From contig NZ_WTKP01000003.1 in assembly GCF_009793355.1 (NCBI RefSeq), positions 310,001-374,000 on the forward strand: DNA of 64,000 nt. The letters run 5' to 3'. The stretch is from Vreelandella zhuhanensis (lineage in GTDB: Bacteria > Pseudomonadota > Gammaproteobacteria > Pseudomonadales > Halomonadaceae). A program made the translations under genes and the position numbers. Position 1 is the first letter of the stretch; each line of letters opens with the position of its first letter. Below the pieces are notes generated by a model. The model was not told the origin of the DNA. It saw only the letters and a program-made list of their open reading frames with translations, and searched no databases. This document shows positions 1-7,818 of this stretch, one piece after another.

Positions 1-1455
1 CATCGGAGTAAGCGACAACGCCAGCACACTGGAAATGGCCACCGCCGCCGCCAGGGTCAAGGCGAATTCGGAGAACAGCCGGCCGATATCCCCCTGGAGC
101 ATGCTCAAGGGAATGAACACGGCGATCAGTACCAGGGTGGTGGCGATGACGGCGAAGGCGATCTGGCGAGTACCGCGAAAGGCGGCGACCAGGGGTGTTT
201 CGCCATAGTCGTGCATGCGCCGGTGAATGTTCTCCAGCACCACAATCGCGTCGTCGACGATCAGGCCGATGGCCAGCACCAGTGCCAGCAAGGTCAAAAG
301 ATTGATCGAAAAATTCATCACACCCAGGGCGGCGAAGGTGCCGATCAAGGCGATAGGCACGGTCACGGCGGGAATCAGGGTGGTGCGCAGGTTGCCCAGA
401 AAGACAAAGATCGCCACCACGACGAGCCCCATGGCAATGAACAGCGTCTGCACCACCTGGGAAATTGCCCCGGAAACGAACACCGAGGCATCGAAATTCA
501 ACCCCAGGGTCATGCCTTGGGGCAGGGTGGGCTGCAGGCGTTCCATTTCGGCCTTCACGCCTTGTGAAAGCTCGAGCACGTTGGCGGTGGACTGTTTCAT
601 CATGCCCAGCCCCACCATGGGCAGGCCGTTGCCGCGAAAGATGGTGCGTTCTTCCACGGCGCCTATCTCGACCCTTGCCACTTCGCCGAGCCGAACCAGA
701 TAACCGTCTTCACTCTGGACGATGGCCAGGCGGCGAAAGTCTTCCGGGGTGGAAAAACTGCGCGGCAGGCGCACGATGAACTGGCGGTCCTGCGACTCGA
801 TGGCGCCTCCGGGTAGCTCGACGTTTTCACTGCGCAGGGCGGCTTCCACGTCACTTGCCGAGAGGTTGCGAGCGGCCAAGGCATTGGCATCTAGCCAGAT
901 GCGCATCGCATAGTCACGCCCGCCACCCACTCTTACCTGGGCCACACCGGGCTGTACCGAAAAACGATCCACCAGGTAGCGGTTGGCGTAATCGGTGAGT
1001 TCGGCCATGCCGTAGCCTTCCCCCGACAGGCTCAGCCATACCACCACTTCCGAGCTGGAGTCGGCCTTCTGTACCTCGGGCGGTTCCGCTTCCACGGGCA
1101 GGTTATCCAGGGAGCCGGAGATGCGGTCACGGATATCGTTGGCGGCGGCGTCGATGTCCATTTCCAGGGAGAACTCGACATTGATACTTGAACGACCATC
1201 CTGGCTGGAGGAGGAAATCACCTCGATGCCTGCCACACCGGCAATCCGGTCTTCGAGCAGTTGCGTGATGCGGGTTTCCACGACACTGGCGGAGGCACCC
1301 GGATAGCGCGTGTCGATGCTGACGACGGGTGGGTCGATGGAAGGGTATTCCTGCAATGGCAGCCGATTCAAAGCCAGCAGACCGAAGGCGACAATCAGGG
1401 CCGCCAATACCATGGCGAGTACCGGGCGTTGAACGGAGATATCCGACAAGCGCAT
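1..1455 (-). CDS. RND multidrug efflux permease, N-terminal part (cut by window edge)
   Basis: Inner-membrane proton/drug antiporter of the HAE-1 RND family (AcrB/MexB type), which exports substrates through a tripartite pump. About 485 residues are visible, nearly half of a usual 1,030-residue protein; the rest lies to the left of the window. The protein begins MRLSDISVQRPVLAMVL, followed by a first membrane helix and the first periplasmic porter domain. Helices TM2-TM4 lie near residues 335-410 and contain GLIVDDAIVV, with the paired aspartates that carry protons in this family. The start is set by a TGATG overlap with the stop codon of the adaptor gene, so the two genes are translationally coupled. 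The substrate cannot be read from the sequence, and no outer-membrane channel gene is visible. Confidence 0.93.
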   Translation of the reverse strand, partial: MRLSDISVQRPVLAMVLAALIVAFGLLALNRLPLQEYPSIDPPVVSIDTRYPGASASVVETRITQLLEDRIAGVAGIEVISSSSQDGRSSINVEFSLEMDIDAAANDIRDRISGSLDNLPVEAEPPEVQKADSSSEVVVWLSLSGEGYGMAELTDYANRYLVDRFSVQPGVAQVRVGGGRDYAMRIWLDANALAARNLSASDVEAALRSENVELPGGAIESQDRQFIVRLPRSFSTPEDFRRLAIVQSEDGYLVRLGEVARVEIGAVEERTIFRGNGLPMVGLGMMKQSTANVLELSQGVKAEMERLQPTLPQGMTLGLNFDASVFVSGAISQVVQTLFIAMGLVVVAIFVFLGNLRTTLIPAVTVPIALIGTFAALGVMNFSINLLTLLALVLAIGLIVDDAIVVLENIHRRMHDYGETPLVAAFRGTRQIAFAVIATTLVLIAVFIPLSMLQGDIGRLFSEFALTLAAAVAISSVLALSLTPM

Positions 1456-2537
1456 CAGCTGTCTCCCTGTTCGCGACGCGATTCGAGAAGCTCACGCACC
1501 GAGGTTTCGTCGTTGGCGATGCCTAGCAGTTGGACATTATCGCCTTCGCGGCTGTGCTGTACGCCGTGGCTGACGACAAGTTCACCCTCGTTGATCCCTT
1601 CAAGCACCTCGACATCGCCCGGGCGGCGTTGGCCAATCTGGACCTGACGCCTTTCGATGCGATTCTCTTCCTCTTCGTGAATCACCAGAACGAAGTGGCG
1701 CTCCCCTTCGGGAATCAGGGCGGCTTCGGGAATGACGATCGCTTGGCGTGGGCGGCGTCGCACCACGACTTCCATCAGCATGCCGGGGCGCAGGCGCATC
1801 TCAGGGTTCTGCAATTCGGCGCGCACGTTCATGCTGCGCGAGATGGGGTCCACTCGGCTCCCGATGGTGGCGATTTCCCCTTGAAAGGTATAGCCGGGAA
1901 AAGCGGCACTGTTGGCAGTGAGGATCAAACCGGGTTCGAGAACGTCCAGAAAGACTTCCGGCACCGCGAAATCCAGTTTCATGATGTCGAGCTTGTCCAG
2001 GGTGACAAGCGCCATGCCCGGGGTGACCAGAGCGCCGGTACTGATATTACGAAACCCGACGCGCCCGCTGAACGGTGCTAGCAGCCGGTAGTTGGCAAGG
2101 CGTGCCTGCAACGCCTGGATTTCCGCCTCGGCTTGGCGTAGCCGCGCCTGGGTATCTTCCACCTCCGCACGCGGCGCCAGGTTGCGCTCCAACAGTTGTG
2201 ACGCCCGGTTCAAGGCATTGCGCCGTTCATCGCGAATTGCCTGAGCGACGCGCAGTTGCGCCTGTTCTTCGTTGTCTTCCAGCTTGATCAAAAGCTGTCC
2301 GGCTTCCACCTGTTCACCGTCGCTAAAATTGATCTGAGCGATGATTTCGGTAAGCGTGGCGGAAAGGGTAATGCTCTCGTCAGCGCGCAGGGTGCCTAGT
2401 GCCTCGATCGGGTCCGACCAGGGTTCGGGTGTCGCGCGGGCGCCTATGACCGTCGGTACGGACTGGGCTTGCACGGAAGAGATGAGCAGCAGTGTCAGTA
2501 GCCCGGCAAGAAAAAAACCACGAAAGGGGAAGGGCAT
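1455..2537 (-). CDS. RND efflux periplasmic adaptor (membrane fusion protein)
   Basis: A 360-residue HlyD/AcrA-type adaptor that links the RND permease to an outer-membrane channel. Residues 1-24 form a signal peptide (hydrophobic core FFLAGLLTLLL, cleavage near VQA-QS) without a lipobox cysteine, so it is probably not a lipoprotein. The biotinyl-lipoyl-like half around residues 55-75 (FSDGEQVEAGQLLIKLED) is followed by a coiled-coil hairpin (about 80-145), then the second lipoyl half and beta-barrel. It lies first in the operon, with its stop overlapping the permease start. The 245 bp upstream separate it from a divergent FAD oxidoreductase gene; no local regulator gene is visible. Confidence 0.92.
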   Translation of the reverse strand: MPFPFRGFFLAGLLTLLLISSVQAQSVPTVIGARATPEPWSDPIEALGTLRADESITLSATLTEIIAQINFSDGEQVEAGQLLIKLEDNEEQAQLRVAQAIRDERRNALNRASQLLERNLAPRAEVEDTQARLRQAEAEIQALQARLANYRLLAPFSGRVGFRNISTGALVTPGMALVTLDKLDIMKLDFAVPEVFLDVLEPGLILTANSAAFPGYTFQGEIATIGSRVDPISRSMNVRAELQNPEMRLRPGMLMEVVVRRRPRQAIVIPEAALIPEGERHFVLVIHEEEENRIERRQVQIGQRRPGDVEVLEGINEGELVVSHGVQHSREGDNVQLLGIANDETSVRELLESRREQGDS

Positions 2538-2782
2538 GGAGGTATCTCTTAAAGCAAGTGAGTCTGAAAAGTGTGCCGGTGACGCATTACAAAATAGGCG
2601 ACATGCTATTCTGGTTCATGCTGTGTATAGCTTCTGTATACCATAGGAATGCCCTTCAAGCACGTAAGGGTTGCCGTCTCGATTGCTGGAAGACCAAGGT
2701 TAGCTGTTAGAATAACTGTCTTCTATCTTGCCCTCTGGAGCCGTTTTGATAATGGATGATCGCTTTAATGAGCTGACATTTT

Positions 2783-3985
2783 ATGAGCCAGCATTTCATG
2801 ACCTATGACGTGGTGGTGGTCGGCGCCGGTGCCGCAGGGCTGATGTGTGCACTGACAGCCGGCTATGCCGGGCGCCGAGTGCTGGTAGTCGACCATGCCA
2901 ATAGAGCCGGCAAGAAGATTTTGATGTCGGGGGGTGGGCGCTGTAATTTTACCAATCTCGCCACGACGCCAAAACACTTCACCTCGGCCAATCCGTCTTT
3001 CTGTATCTCCGCTCTGAAACGCTACCGCCCGGAACACTTCGTCGAGCTGGTGGAGCGACACGGCGTCGAGTACGTAGAAAAGGCCCCGGGCCAGTTGTTC
3101 TGCGCAACCTCGGCAAAGGAAATCGTTGCCTTGCTGCTTACCGAATGCGAATGGGCGGGCGTTACGGTTCAGTTGAAAACCCGGATTGATCGCGTCGAGC
3201 GCCAAGGCGAGGGCATGCGCCTGGTAACGTCGTCCGGCAAGGTGGATGCAGGTGCGGTGGTGGTGGCCAGCGGTGGGCTATCGATTCCGAGCATGGGCGC
3301 CAGCGGCTTCGGCTATGATATCGCCCGCCAGTTCGGCATCGAGGTGACGCCCACGCGCCCCGGCCTGGTGCCATTTACCTTGAGCGACCCTTGGAAAGCG
3401 CGCGCCGCCGCGCTTTCGGGGCTCAGCCTGCCGGTAGCCGTCAGTTGCCAAGGTAAGCGTTTCGAAGAACCGCTGCTGTTCACGCACCGAGGGCTTTCAG
3501 GACCTGCCATGTTACAGATTTCCAGCGTCTGGCAACCGGGTGAGTCACTCGAAATAGACCTATTGCCCGGCGAAAGCGTTTTCGAACAGTTATGTTTGGC
3601 ACGCAGAGAGGCACCCAAGCAGCAATTGGCTACCTGGCTGGGGGAACGCTTTCCAAAACGTTTGGCTCAAGCGTTGCTTGACTGGTATCCCGAACCCAAC
3701 CTGGCGGGTGGCACCTTGGCGGAATGCTCCAACGCCACTCTACAGGCGTGGGCCGAACGGCTTAATCATTGGCAGATAAAACCCTCCGGCACGGAAGGCT
3801 GGCGCACGGCGGAGGTAACATTGGGCGGCGTGGATACGGATGCAATTTCTTCGCGAACATTCGAAGTCAAGGTCTTGCCCCAGCTGCGCTTTATCGGTGA
3901 AGTGCTGGATGTTACCGGCGAACTGGGTGGATACAACTTTCAGTGGGCCTGGGCAAGTGGGGTGGCCTGCGGCAACTCTATTTAA
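2783..3985 (+). CDS. FAD-dependent oxidoreductase, YhiN/HI0933 family
   Basis: A 400-residue flavoprotein of the BaiN/YhiN (HI0933-like) family, often annotated as aminoacetone oxidase family or NAD(P)/FAD-dependent oxidoreductase; the physiological substrate is uncertain. The N-terminus carries the dinucleotide-binding fold VVVVGAGAAGLMCAL, then GKKILMSGGGRCNFTN, which is diagnostic of this family. The C-terminus ends with the family FAD contact region GEVLDVTGELGGYNFQWAW. Length is normal. The start at 2783 is the first ATG in frame; the internal ATG at 2798 (MTYDVVVVG) is equally plausible because no strong ribosome site decides between them. It stands alone, with its stop three bases from that of the convergent yqjK-like gene. 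Confidence 0.92.
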   Translation: MSQHFMTYDVVVVGAGAAGLMCALTAGYAGRRVLVVDHANRAGKKILMSGGGRCNFTNLATTPKHFTSANPSFCISALKRYRPEHFVELVERHGVEYVEKAPGQLFCATSAKEIVALLLTECEWAGVTVQLKTRIDRVERQGEGMRLVTSSGKVDAGAVVVASGGLSIPSMGASGFGYDIARQFGIEVTPTRPGLVPFTLSDPWKARAAALSGLSLPVAVSCQGKRFEEPLLFTHRGLSGPAMLQISSVWQPGESLEIDLLPGESVFEQLCLARREAPKQQLATWLGERFPKRLAQALLDWYPEPNLAGGTLAECSNATLQAWAERLNHWQIKPSGTEGWRTAEVTLGGVDTDAISSRTFEVKVLPQLRFIGEVLDVTGELGGYNFQWAWASGVACGNSI

Positions 3986-3988
3986 GTA

Positions 3989-4282
3989 CTATTTAAGGTA
4001 TTGCCGAAACTTGCGCACCACGACATACCCCGCCAAGAGGCGCTTGGCGTTGTGCAACATTCGATAGGGGTGGCGCAGGCTGTGCCAAGCCACTAGGCCA
4101 CCCGCCATGTAGAGCGGCGTTTTCAAGCGCTTGAGACCGTTGTCGAAAGATTGGCCAGCACGCAGAAAACGCTCACTTTCTACTAGAAGGTCGATACGCT
4201 GCTGCTCGAGCAGCGTCAGCAGCGCCTCTTTACGCTCCTGGCGAGTCGGAGAAGAAGGGTTAGCGTCTCGATTTGTCATCAT
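3989..4282 (-). CDS. YqjK-like small protein
   Basis: A roughly 97-residue basic protein, last in a three-gene operon that matches the yqjD-yqjE-yqjK order of enterobacteria. It has a polar N-terminus (TRQERKEALLTLLEQQRIDL) that may form a helix, then a short moderately hydrophobic stretch (LYMAGGLVAWHSL), then a basic tail. Its function is unknown. Several ATGs are clustered at 4288, 4282 and 4279; the GGAAG ribosome site is best placed for 4282. It overlaps the end of the upstream holin-like gene by about 23 bases, so the two are probably coupled. Confidence 0.7.
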   Translation of the reverse strand: MMTNRDANPSSPTRQERKEALLTLLEQQRIDLLVESERFLRAGQSFDNGLKRLKTPLYMAGGLVAWHSLRHPYRMLHNAKRLLAGYVVVRKFRQYLK

Positions 4283-4661
4283 GAGCATCCGCTTCCAGCA
4301 GGTTTCGGTCAGCCGCCAATTGGTTCAAGGTTTCCTTGAGCAGGGTATGGGTGCGAGCTTGTTTGCCGGCAAGAAGTGCGAGAATGCCGCTCAATGCAAG
4401 TAGCACGCCAGCACTACCGGCAATCGCGATGAGACGGTAGCTATCCCAGAAGATAACCACGACCAGCGTCGTTAAGGTGGCGATACCCAGCAAGAGAAGC
4501 ACCAAGCTGGCGCCTGCCAATAGCAGTAGAGACAGCAGGCGGGAACGCTCTTCCTCAAGCTCAAGAACCGCCAGGCGTAACCGTGTTTCTCCTCCGGAGA
4601 GAAGCGTTTTCAGTAAGCGCTTGGCGGCTTCGAATACCCGTTGGGTAGGGCCCAGTGCCAT
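4260..4661 (-). CDS. YqjE/holin-superfamily inner-membrane protein
   Basis: A 133-residue membrane protein of the YqjE type, often labelled phage holin family, though nothing else here is phage-like. Two hydrophobic helices (LLSLLLLAGASLVLLLLGIA and LIAIAGSAGVLLALSGILALLA) sit between an amphipathic N-terminal segment and a charged tail. The start at 4661 is chosen because its ATG overlaps the TGA of the DUF883 gene (TGATG); a longer in-frame reading would run back into that gene. It is the middle gene of the yqjD/E/K-like operon. In enterobacteria such genes respond to stress and stationary phase, but their biochemical role is not established. Confidence 0.8.
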   Translation of the reverse strand: MALGPTQRVFEAAKRLLKTLLSGGETRLRLAVLELEEERSRLLSLLLLAGASLVLLLLGIATLTTLVVVIFWDSYRLIAIAGSAGVLLALSGILALLAGKQARTHTLLKETLNQLAADRNLLEADAHDDKSRR

Positions 4662-4993
4662 CAGCGCCGCCCGAGCAACATACCAATGATCATACCGGCG
4701 GCAGCACCGATACCAATACTGGTCCAAGGGTGGTCGCGCACATAACGGTCGCAGGCATCTGCCTGATAGTTAATGTTCTGACGCGCGTTGTCATAGATAT
4801 GTTCGCCACGCGACTCAAGCCGCGAACGTGTTTCCTTCAAGCGCTTCTCGGCACGATCACGCATTTCACGCATTTCGCCGGAGGCATCCTTGGCAGTGGC
4901 GTTAACCAGTTCTTCCACTGTCTCACTCAGGTAACGCAAATCCTGTTTTAGCTGATCCGTGCTTGTTGGTGTTTCCGTGGAATGTTTAGCCAT
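4661..4993 (-). CDS. DUF883 family protein (YqjD/ElaB-like)
   Basis: A 110-residue protein of the YqjD/ElaB/YgaM family: a long charged helical N-terminus (residues about 10-75, heptad-like with many E and R) and a C-terminal membrane anchor rich in glycine (IGIGAAAGMIIGMLLGRR), a glycine-zipper pattern. In E. coli, members are C-tail-anchored inner-membrane proteins that bind ribosomes in stationary phase; the same role is inferred here from similarity and operon position. It is first in its operon and ends by TGATG overlap with the holin-like gene. The promoter should lie within the roughly 75 bp before the phospholipase gene's end. Confidence 0.87.
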   Translation of the reverse strand: MAKHSTETPTSTDQLKQDLRYLSETVEELVNATAKDASGEMREMRDRAEKRLKETRSRLESRGEHIYDNARQNINYQADACDRYVRDHPWTSIGIGAAAGMIIGMLLGRR

Positions 4994-5070
4994 TCAGATT
5001 TTCCTCTAACGGTTAGGTGACATAACCAGCATAGCAGCCGTAGGCCGGGACACAAGTTACCTATCAATTA

Positions 5071-6108
5071 TTAACGATTGAAGCCGCTGGCACTGAAAAC
5101 GGGATTTAGACTGACTCCCAAGCTTAGGCGGTGTACGCGATGATCATAATCGACCAGGCTTTCTCCATAACCGTAATAGTACTGTATATGGGCGCGCAGA
5201 CTATTGAATGCCGGCCAGCTGTAATCCAGCTGAGTGCCGATATTGCCAGCGCTGGGATTGCCGCGCAATTGAGTACTGACTTCATGGTTATCGTTAAGGC
5301 GTTTACTCAGCCGGATATCACCATAGCCTAGGTAGCGGTCGATATCGGGGTTGTCATCCTCACTTTCAGATTCCGGTATGCGCCAATGAGGCGCCAAGGT
5401 CAACGCCCAATCGCCACGCTGCAAGGTAGTCTCCAAATACAGCCGATTCCAACTGCGTGAAAGCTCTTGTGAACGGCCATTGGACTGGTGGTTCAGGGCG
5501 ATCCGATTGCGAGTGTTGACCCAGCCGAAAGCATTCCAGGCATTGTCGAAATCGATGAAGATTTCCGGCTCGTAATTGGTTTCGCGAAACGGCGAGGAGG
5601 CATCGGTATTGTAGGCTTGCCACCAGCTGCGTTGGGTGTATGCGAAGTAAAGATCACCATGGTCACCGAAAAGTCCTTCGATCAAGTTGACTTTAGTGCT
5701 GAACTGAAACTTTATTTCCGCCTTGTCCGGGCTCGCCTCTGACGATAATTGGCGAAATGCCTCGCGATTGGGGTTCACGTTGTAGCTAACCGGGAAGAGG
5801 TAGTTTGCCCGATGGGTGGTGATCGAAAACGGATTACGGCTTGATTCTTGCTCAAGGTGGCGACGTTCATTGAGGTCCTGGAAAGCGGCCGCCTCGGGGA
5901 GCGTTTCGGGGGCTTCTTGCTGATTTGTCGAGTCGGTAATCTCTCGCCGTTGTTGTTGAAGCTCGAATAGCTCAGCACTGAGGGCCCTGATGCGCGCATC
6001 GATGTCCTGTGTATCGTTTTCGGCTGATGCACTCAAAGGGAGCATGCCAGCAGCCATGAGGGCAACCGTGACCAAGCATTTTCTAGCACCTTCTTTTACA
6101 TCCACCAT
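5071..6108 (-). CDS. pldA: Outer-membrane phospholipase A (OMPLA)
   Basis: A calcium-dependent phospholipase A1/A2 that forms a 12-strand barrel in the outer membrane and removes misplaced phospholipids. The chosen start (MVDVKEGARK) gives a 345-residue precursor with signal peptide VTVALMAAGMLPLSASA; an upstream in-frame extension to 6237 is low-complexity and unlikely. A heptad-rich linker of about 75 residues (IDARIRALSAELFELQQQRR) comes before the barrel. Barrel motifs are clear: YTQRSWWQAYN, then NHQSNGRSQELSRSWNR, which holds the His-Ser catalytic pair and the downstream Asn. The linker is longer than in the enteric enzyme. It is a single gene. Confidence 0.92.
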   Translation of the reverse strand: MVDVKEGARKCLVTVALMAAGMLPLSASAENDTQDIDARIRALSAELFELQQQRREITDSTNQQEAPETLPEAAAFQDLNERRHLEQESSRNPFSITTHRANYLFPVSYNVNPNREAFRQLSSEASPDKAEIKFQFSTKVNLIEGLFGDHGDLYFAYTQRSWWQAYNTDASSPFRETNYEPEIFIDFDNAWNAFGWVNTRNRIALNHQSNGRSQELSRSWNRLYLETTLQRGDWALTLAPHWRIPESESEDDNPDIDRYLGYGDIRLSKRLNDNHEVSTQLRGNPSAGNIGTQLDYSWPAFNSLRAHIQYYYGYGESLVDYDHRVHRLSLGVSLNPVFSASGFNR

Positions 6109-6934
6109 TTTTCCAGAAGACAATTCATCACTACATGGGTTTTTAATACATGGGTTTTCGACGAGCATGGCAATAATCCATGAGAAAAAAGAGAAGGGTA
6201 AAAAAAGAAAAACGGAAGGCGGTTTCCATGATGCCATATGAGCAAGTCAACTTCCGTGTGATTGCCAAGCACAAGCCTTGGTTCGACAATACAACGCTTG
6301 TCCGGTTCCGGGCTATTGCACGAGTAAACAGCAGTGGCATATGGTGTAAATAATAGCTTGAAAATCGCGATTCTCTCAGTAATTCGGCGCTGGCGCTGAA
6401 TTTCCGACCAGTGCCTCGGTTGGTGCGCCAGGCTGCGAGAACCCTCGGGCATCCGACCTGGAACTGCAGGTGTTCCGCTTGAGGACGGCATCGAGGTTGG
6501 ACATCCTGAACGTGAAGGAAGTCGTCGACATTCTGGCGCAGATGGCGGACGCGCCGGACATGGCCGCAGGTGTTGATGAGCGACAGGCGCGCGCCCAGCA
6601 TCGGATCGGGGTGCTACGGGACAAGGCCATGGTGAGATTGCGATCCCCGCCGGGCTGCGTCAATTTGAGGTCGATACGCGGGCGTCTGTCCAGAGCATCG
6701 TTTGCGGGATGTCGGAAATGGCGGGTGCCCTGAACGGTGGTGCTGTCTTTCGCTACACTTACCACACGCCTGATCATCGGCGATATGCAGAAATTGATTG
6801 TCAGCGAAGACTACAAAATGGACGGAGAAATTGGGTTTAAGGTTGCAGAACTGGCGCTTTTTGAGTTATGGCCTGTACAGCTTCAATTTCGAGTGACGCA
6901 ACGTCGTCAATATGGGGAACTGGAAAGCATCCAT
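6109..6934. other. Long gap without a recognisable gene
   Basis: About 825 bp between the phospholipase start and the tlyA stop. The first 250 bases are AT-rich and should hold the pldA promoter. From about 6390 to 6740 the sequence is GC-rich and has long open frames on both strands, for example one of 87 codons on + at 6470-6733 and 133 codons on - at 6376-6777, but none has a ribosome site, a recognisable domain or convincing composition. No tRNA, terminator or clear terminal inverted repeat was found. It may be the decayed remnant of a mobile gene. Confidence 0.4.
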
Positions 6935-7690
6935 TCAGCGTAAACAGGCATGCAGTAGAAATTCCCGGTTACCGTCGCTGCCGGTAATCGGGCTTTCCTG
7001 CCAATGCAGTACTTCGAAACCGCACATTTCGCAGGCGGTCTGGATGCGCTGCTGCACCTCGGGGTAACGGCTGGCATCGCGGACGAGACCCCGCGTATCG
7101 ACGGCATCCGGCCCCAGTTCAAACTGGGGTTTCACCAGTGACACAAGCTGTCCACCGAATTCAAGTACGCTGGCGATTTCTGCAAGAATCAGGGTTTGTG
7201 AAATGAACGATACGTCCATCACCACGATACTGGGGGGCTGGGCTTGAAGTGCCGTGATGACTCTTTCGGACTGGCTCAAATAGCGTGCGTTGATGCCTTC
7301 CAGGCATTCCACGCGTGAATCGCCGCGCAAGCGCTCATCAAGCTGACCGTGGCCGACTTCAATGCCCACCACCCGTGCGGCGCCATAGTGTAGGGCACAG
7401 TCGGTAAAACCTCCGGTGGACTGACCGATATCCAGCACGCACTGGCCTTCCAGGCGCAGCGCCAATGCTTCCAGCACGGCTTCGAGTTTTAAACCCGCGC
7501 GCGAAACATAGCGTTCTTCGGGGTCGTCCTCGACACACAGCTCAGTGGTTTCAGCAAGCTTTTCACCAGGCTTGCACAGCACTCTGCCATCTTCCATCAA
7601 CGACACCCGCCCATGACGAATCAAGCGCTGAGCGCGGGTGCGTGAGCGCGCCAGCCCTTGGCTGAGCAGCAGCTGGTCAAGTCGGAGCAT
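6935..7690 (-). CDS. tlyA: TlyA-family 2'-O-ribose RNA methyltransferase
   Basis: A 251-residue protein with an N-terminal S4 RNA-binding domain (residues 1-60, LDQLLLSQGLARSRTRAQRL) and an FtsJ/RrmJ-type Rossmann methyltransferase. Motif I is VLDIGQSTGGFTD near 85-97, the catalytic Asp lies in VVMDVSFIS (about 156-164), and VKPQFE (186-191) supplies the conserved Lys. TlyA proteins methylate ribose in 16S and 23S rRNA, and some homologues are called hemolysins. Length is typical. It appears to be a single gene; the 128 bp upstream separate it from the 675-residue protein gene on the same strand, so co-transcription is possible. Confidence 0.93.
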   Translation of the reverse strand: MLRLDQLLLSQGLARSRTRAQRLIRHGRVSLMEDGRVLCKPGEKLAETTELCVEDDPEERYVSRAGLKLEAVLEALALRLEGQCVLDIGQSTGGFTDCALHYGAARVVGIEVGHGQLDERLRGDSRVECLEGINARYLSQSERVITALQAQPPSIVVMDVSFISQTLILAEIASVLEFGGQLVSLVKPQFELGPDAVDTRGLVRDASRYPEVQQRIQTACEMCGFEVLHWQESPITGSDGNREFLLHACLR

Positions 7691-7818
7691 GTAAAAATTC
7701 CGTGAGGAGTAAGCCGCCAGTATAGCGTTTCATTGTAAGGCGTAGCTATCGGGAGGGTCTGGTTGTCATGCCATCGCCGCCATCCAGTCGACGGCGTTGG
7801 CATGCTGGAACAATGGTG

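Noticed and set aside
4260..4661. Prophage trace because of a holin-family protein
   Set aside because: The gene sits in a yqjD/E/K-like chromosomal operon and no other phage gene is present.
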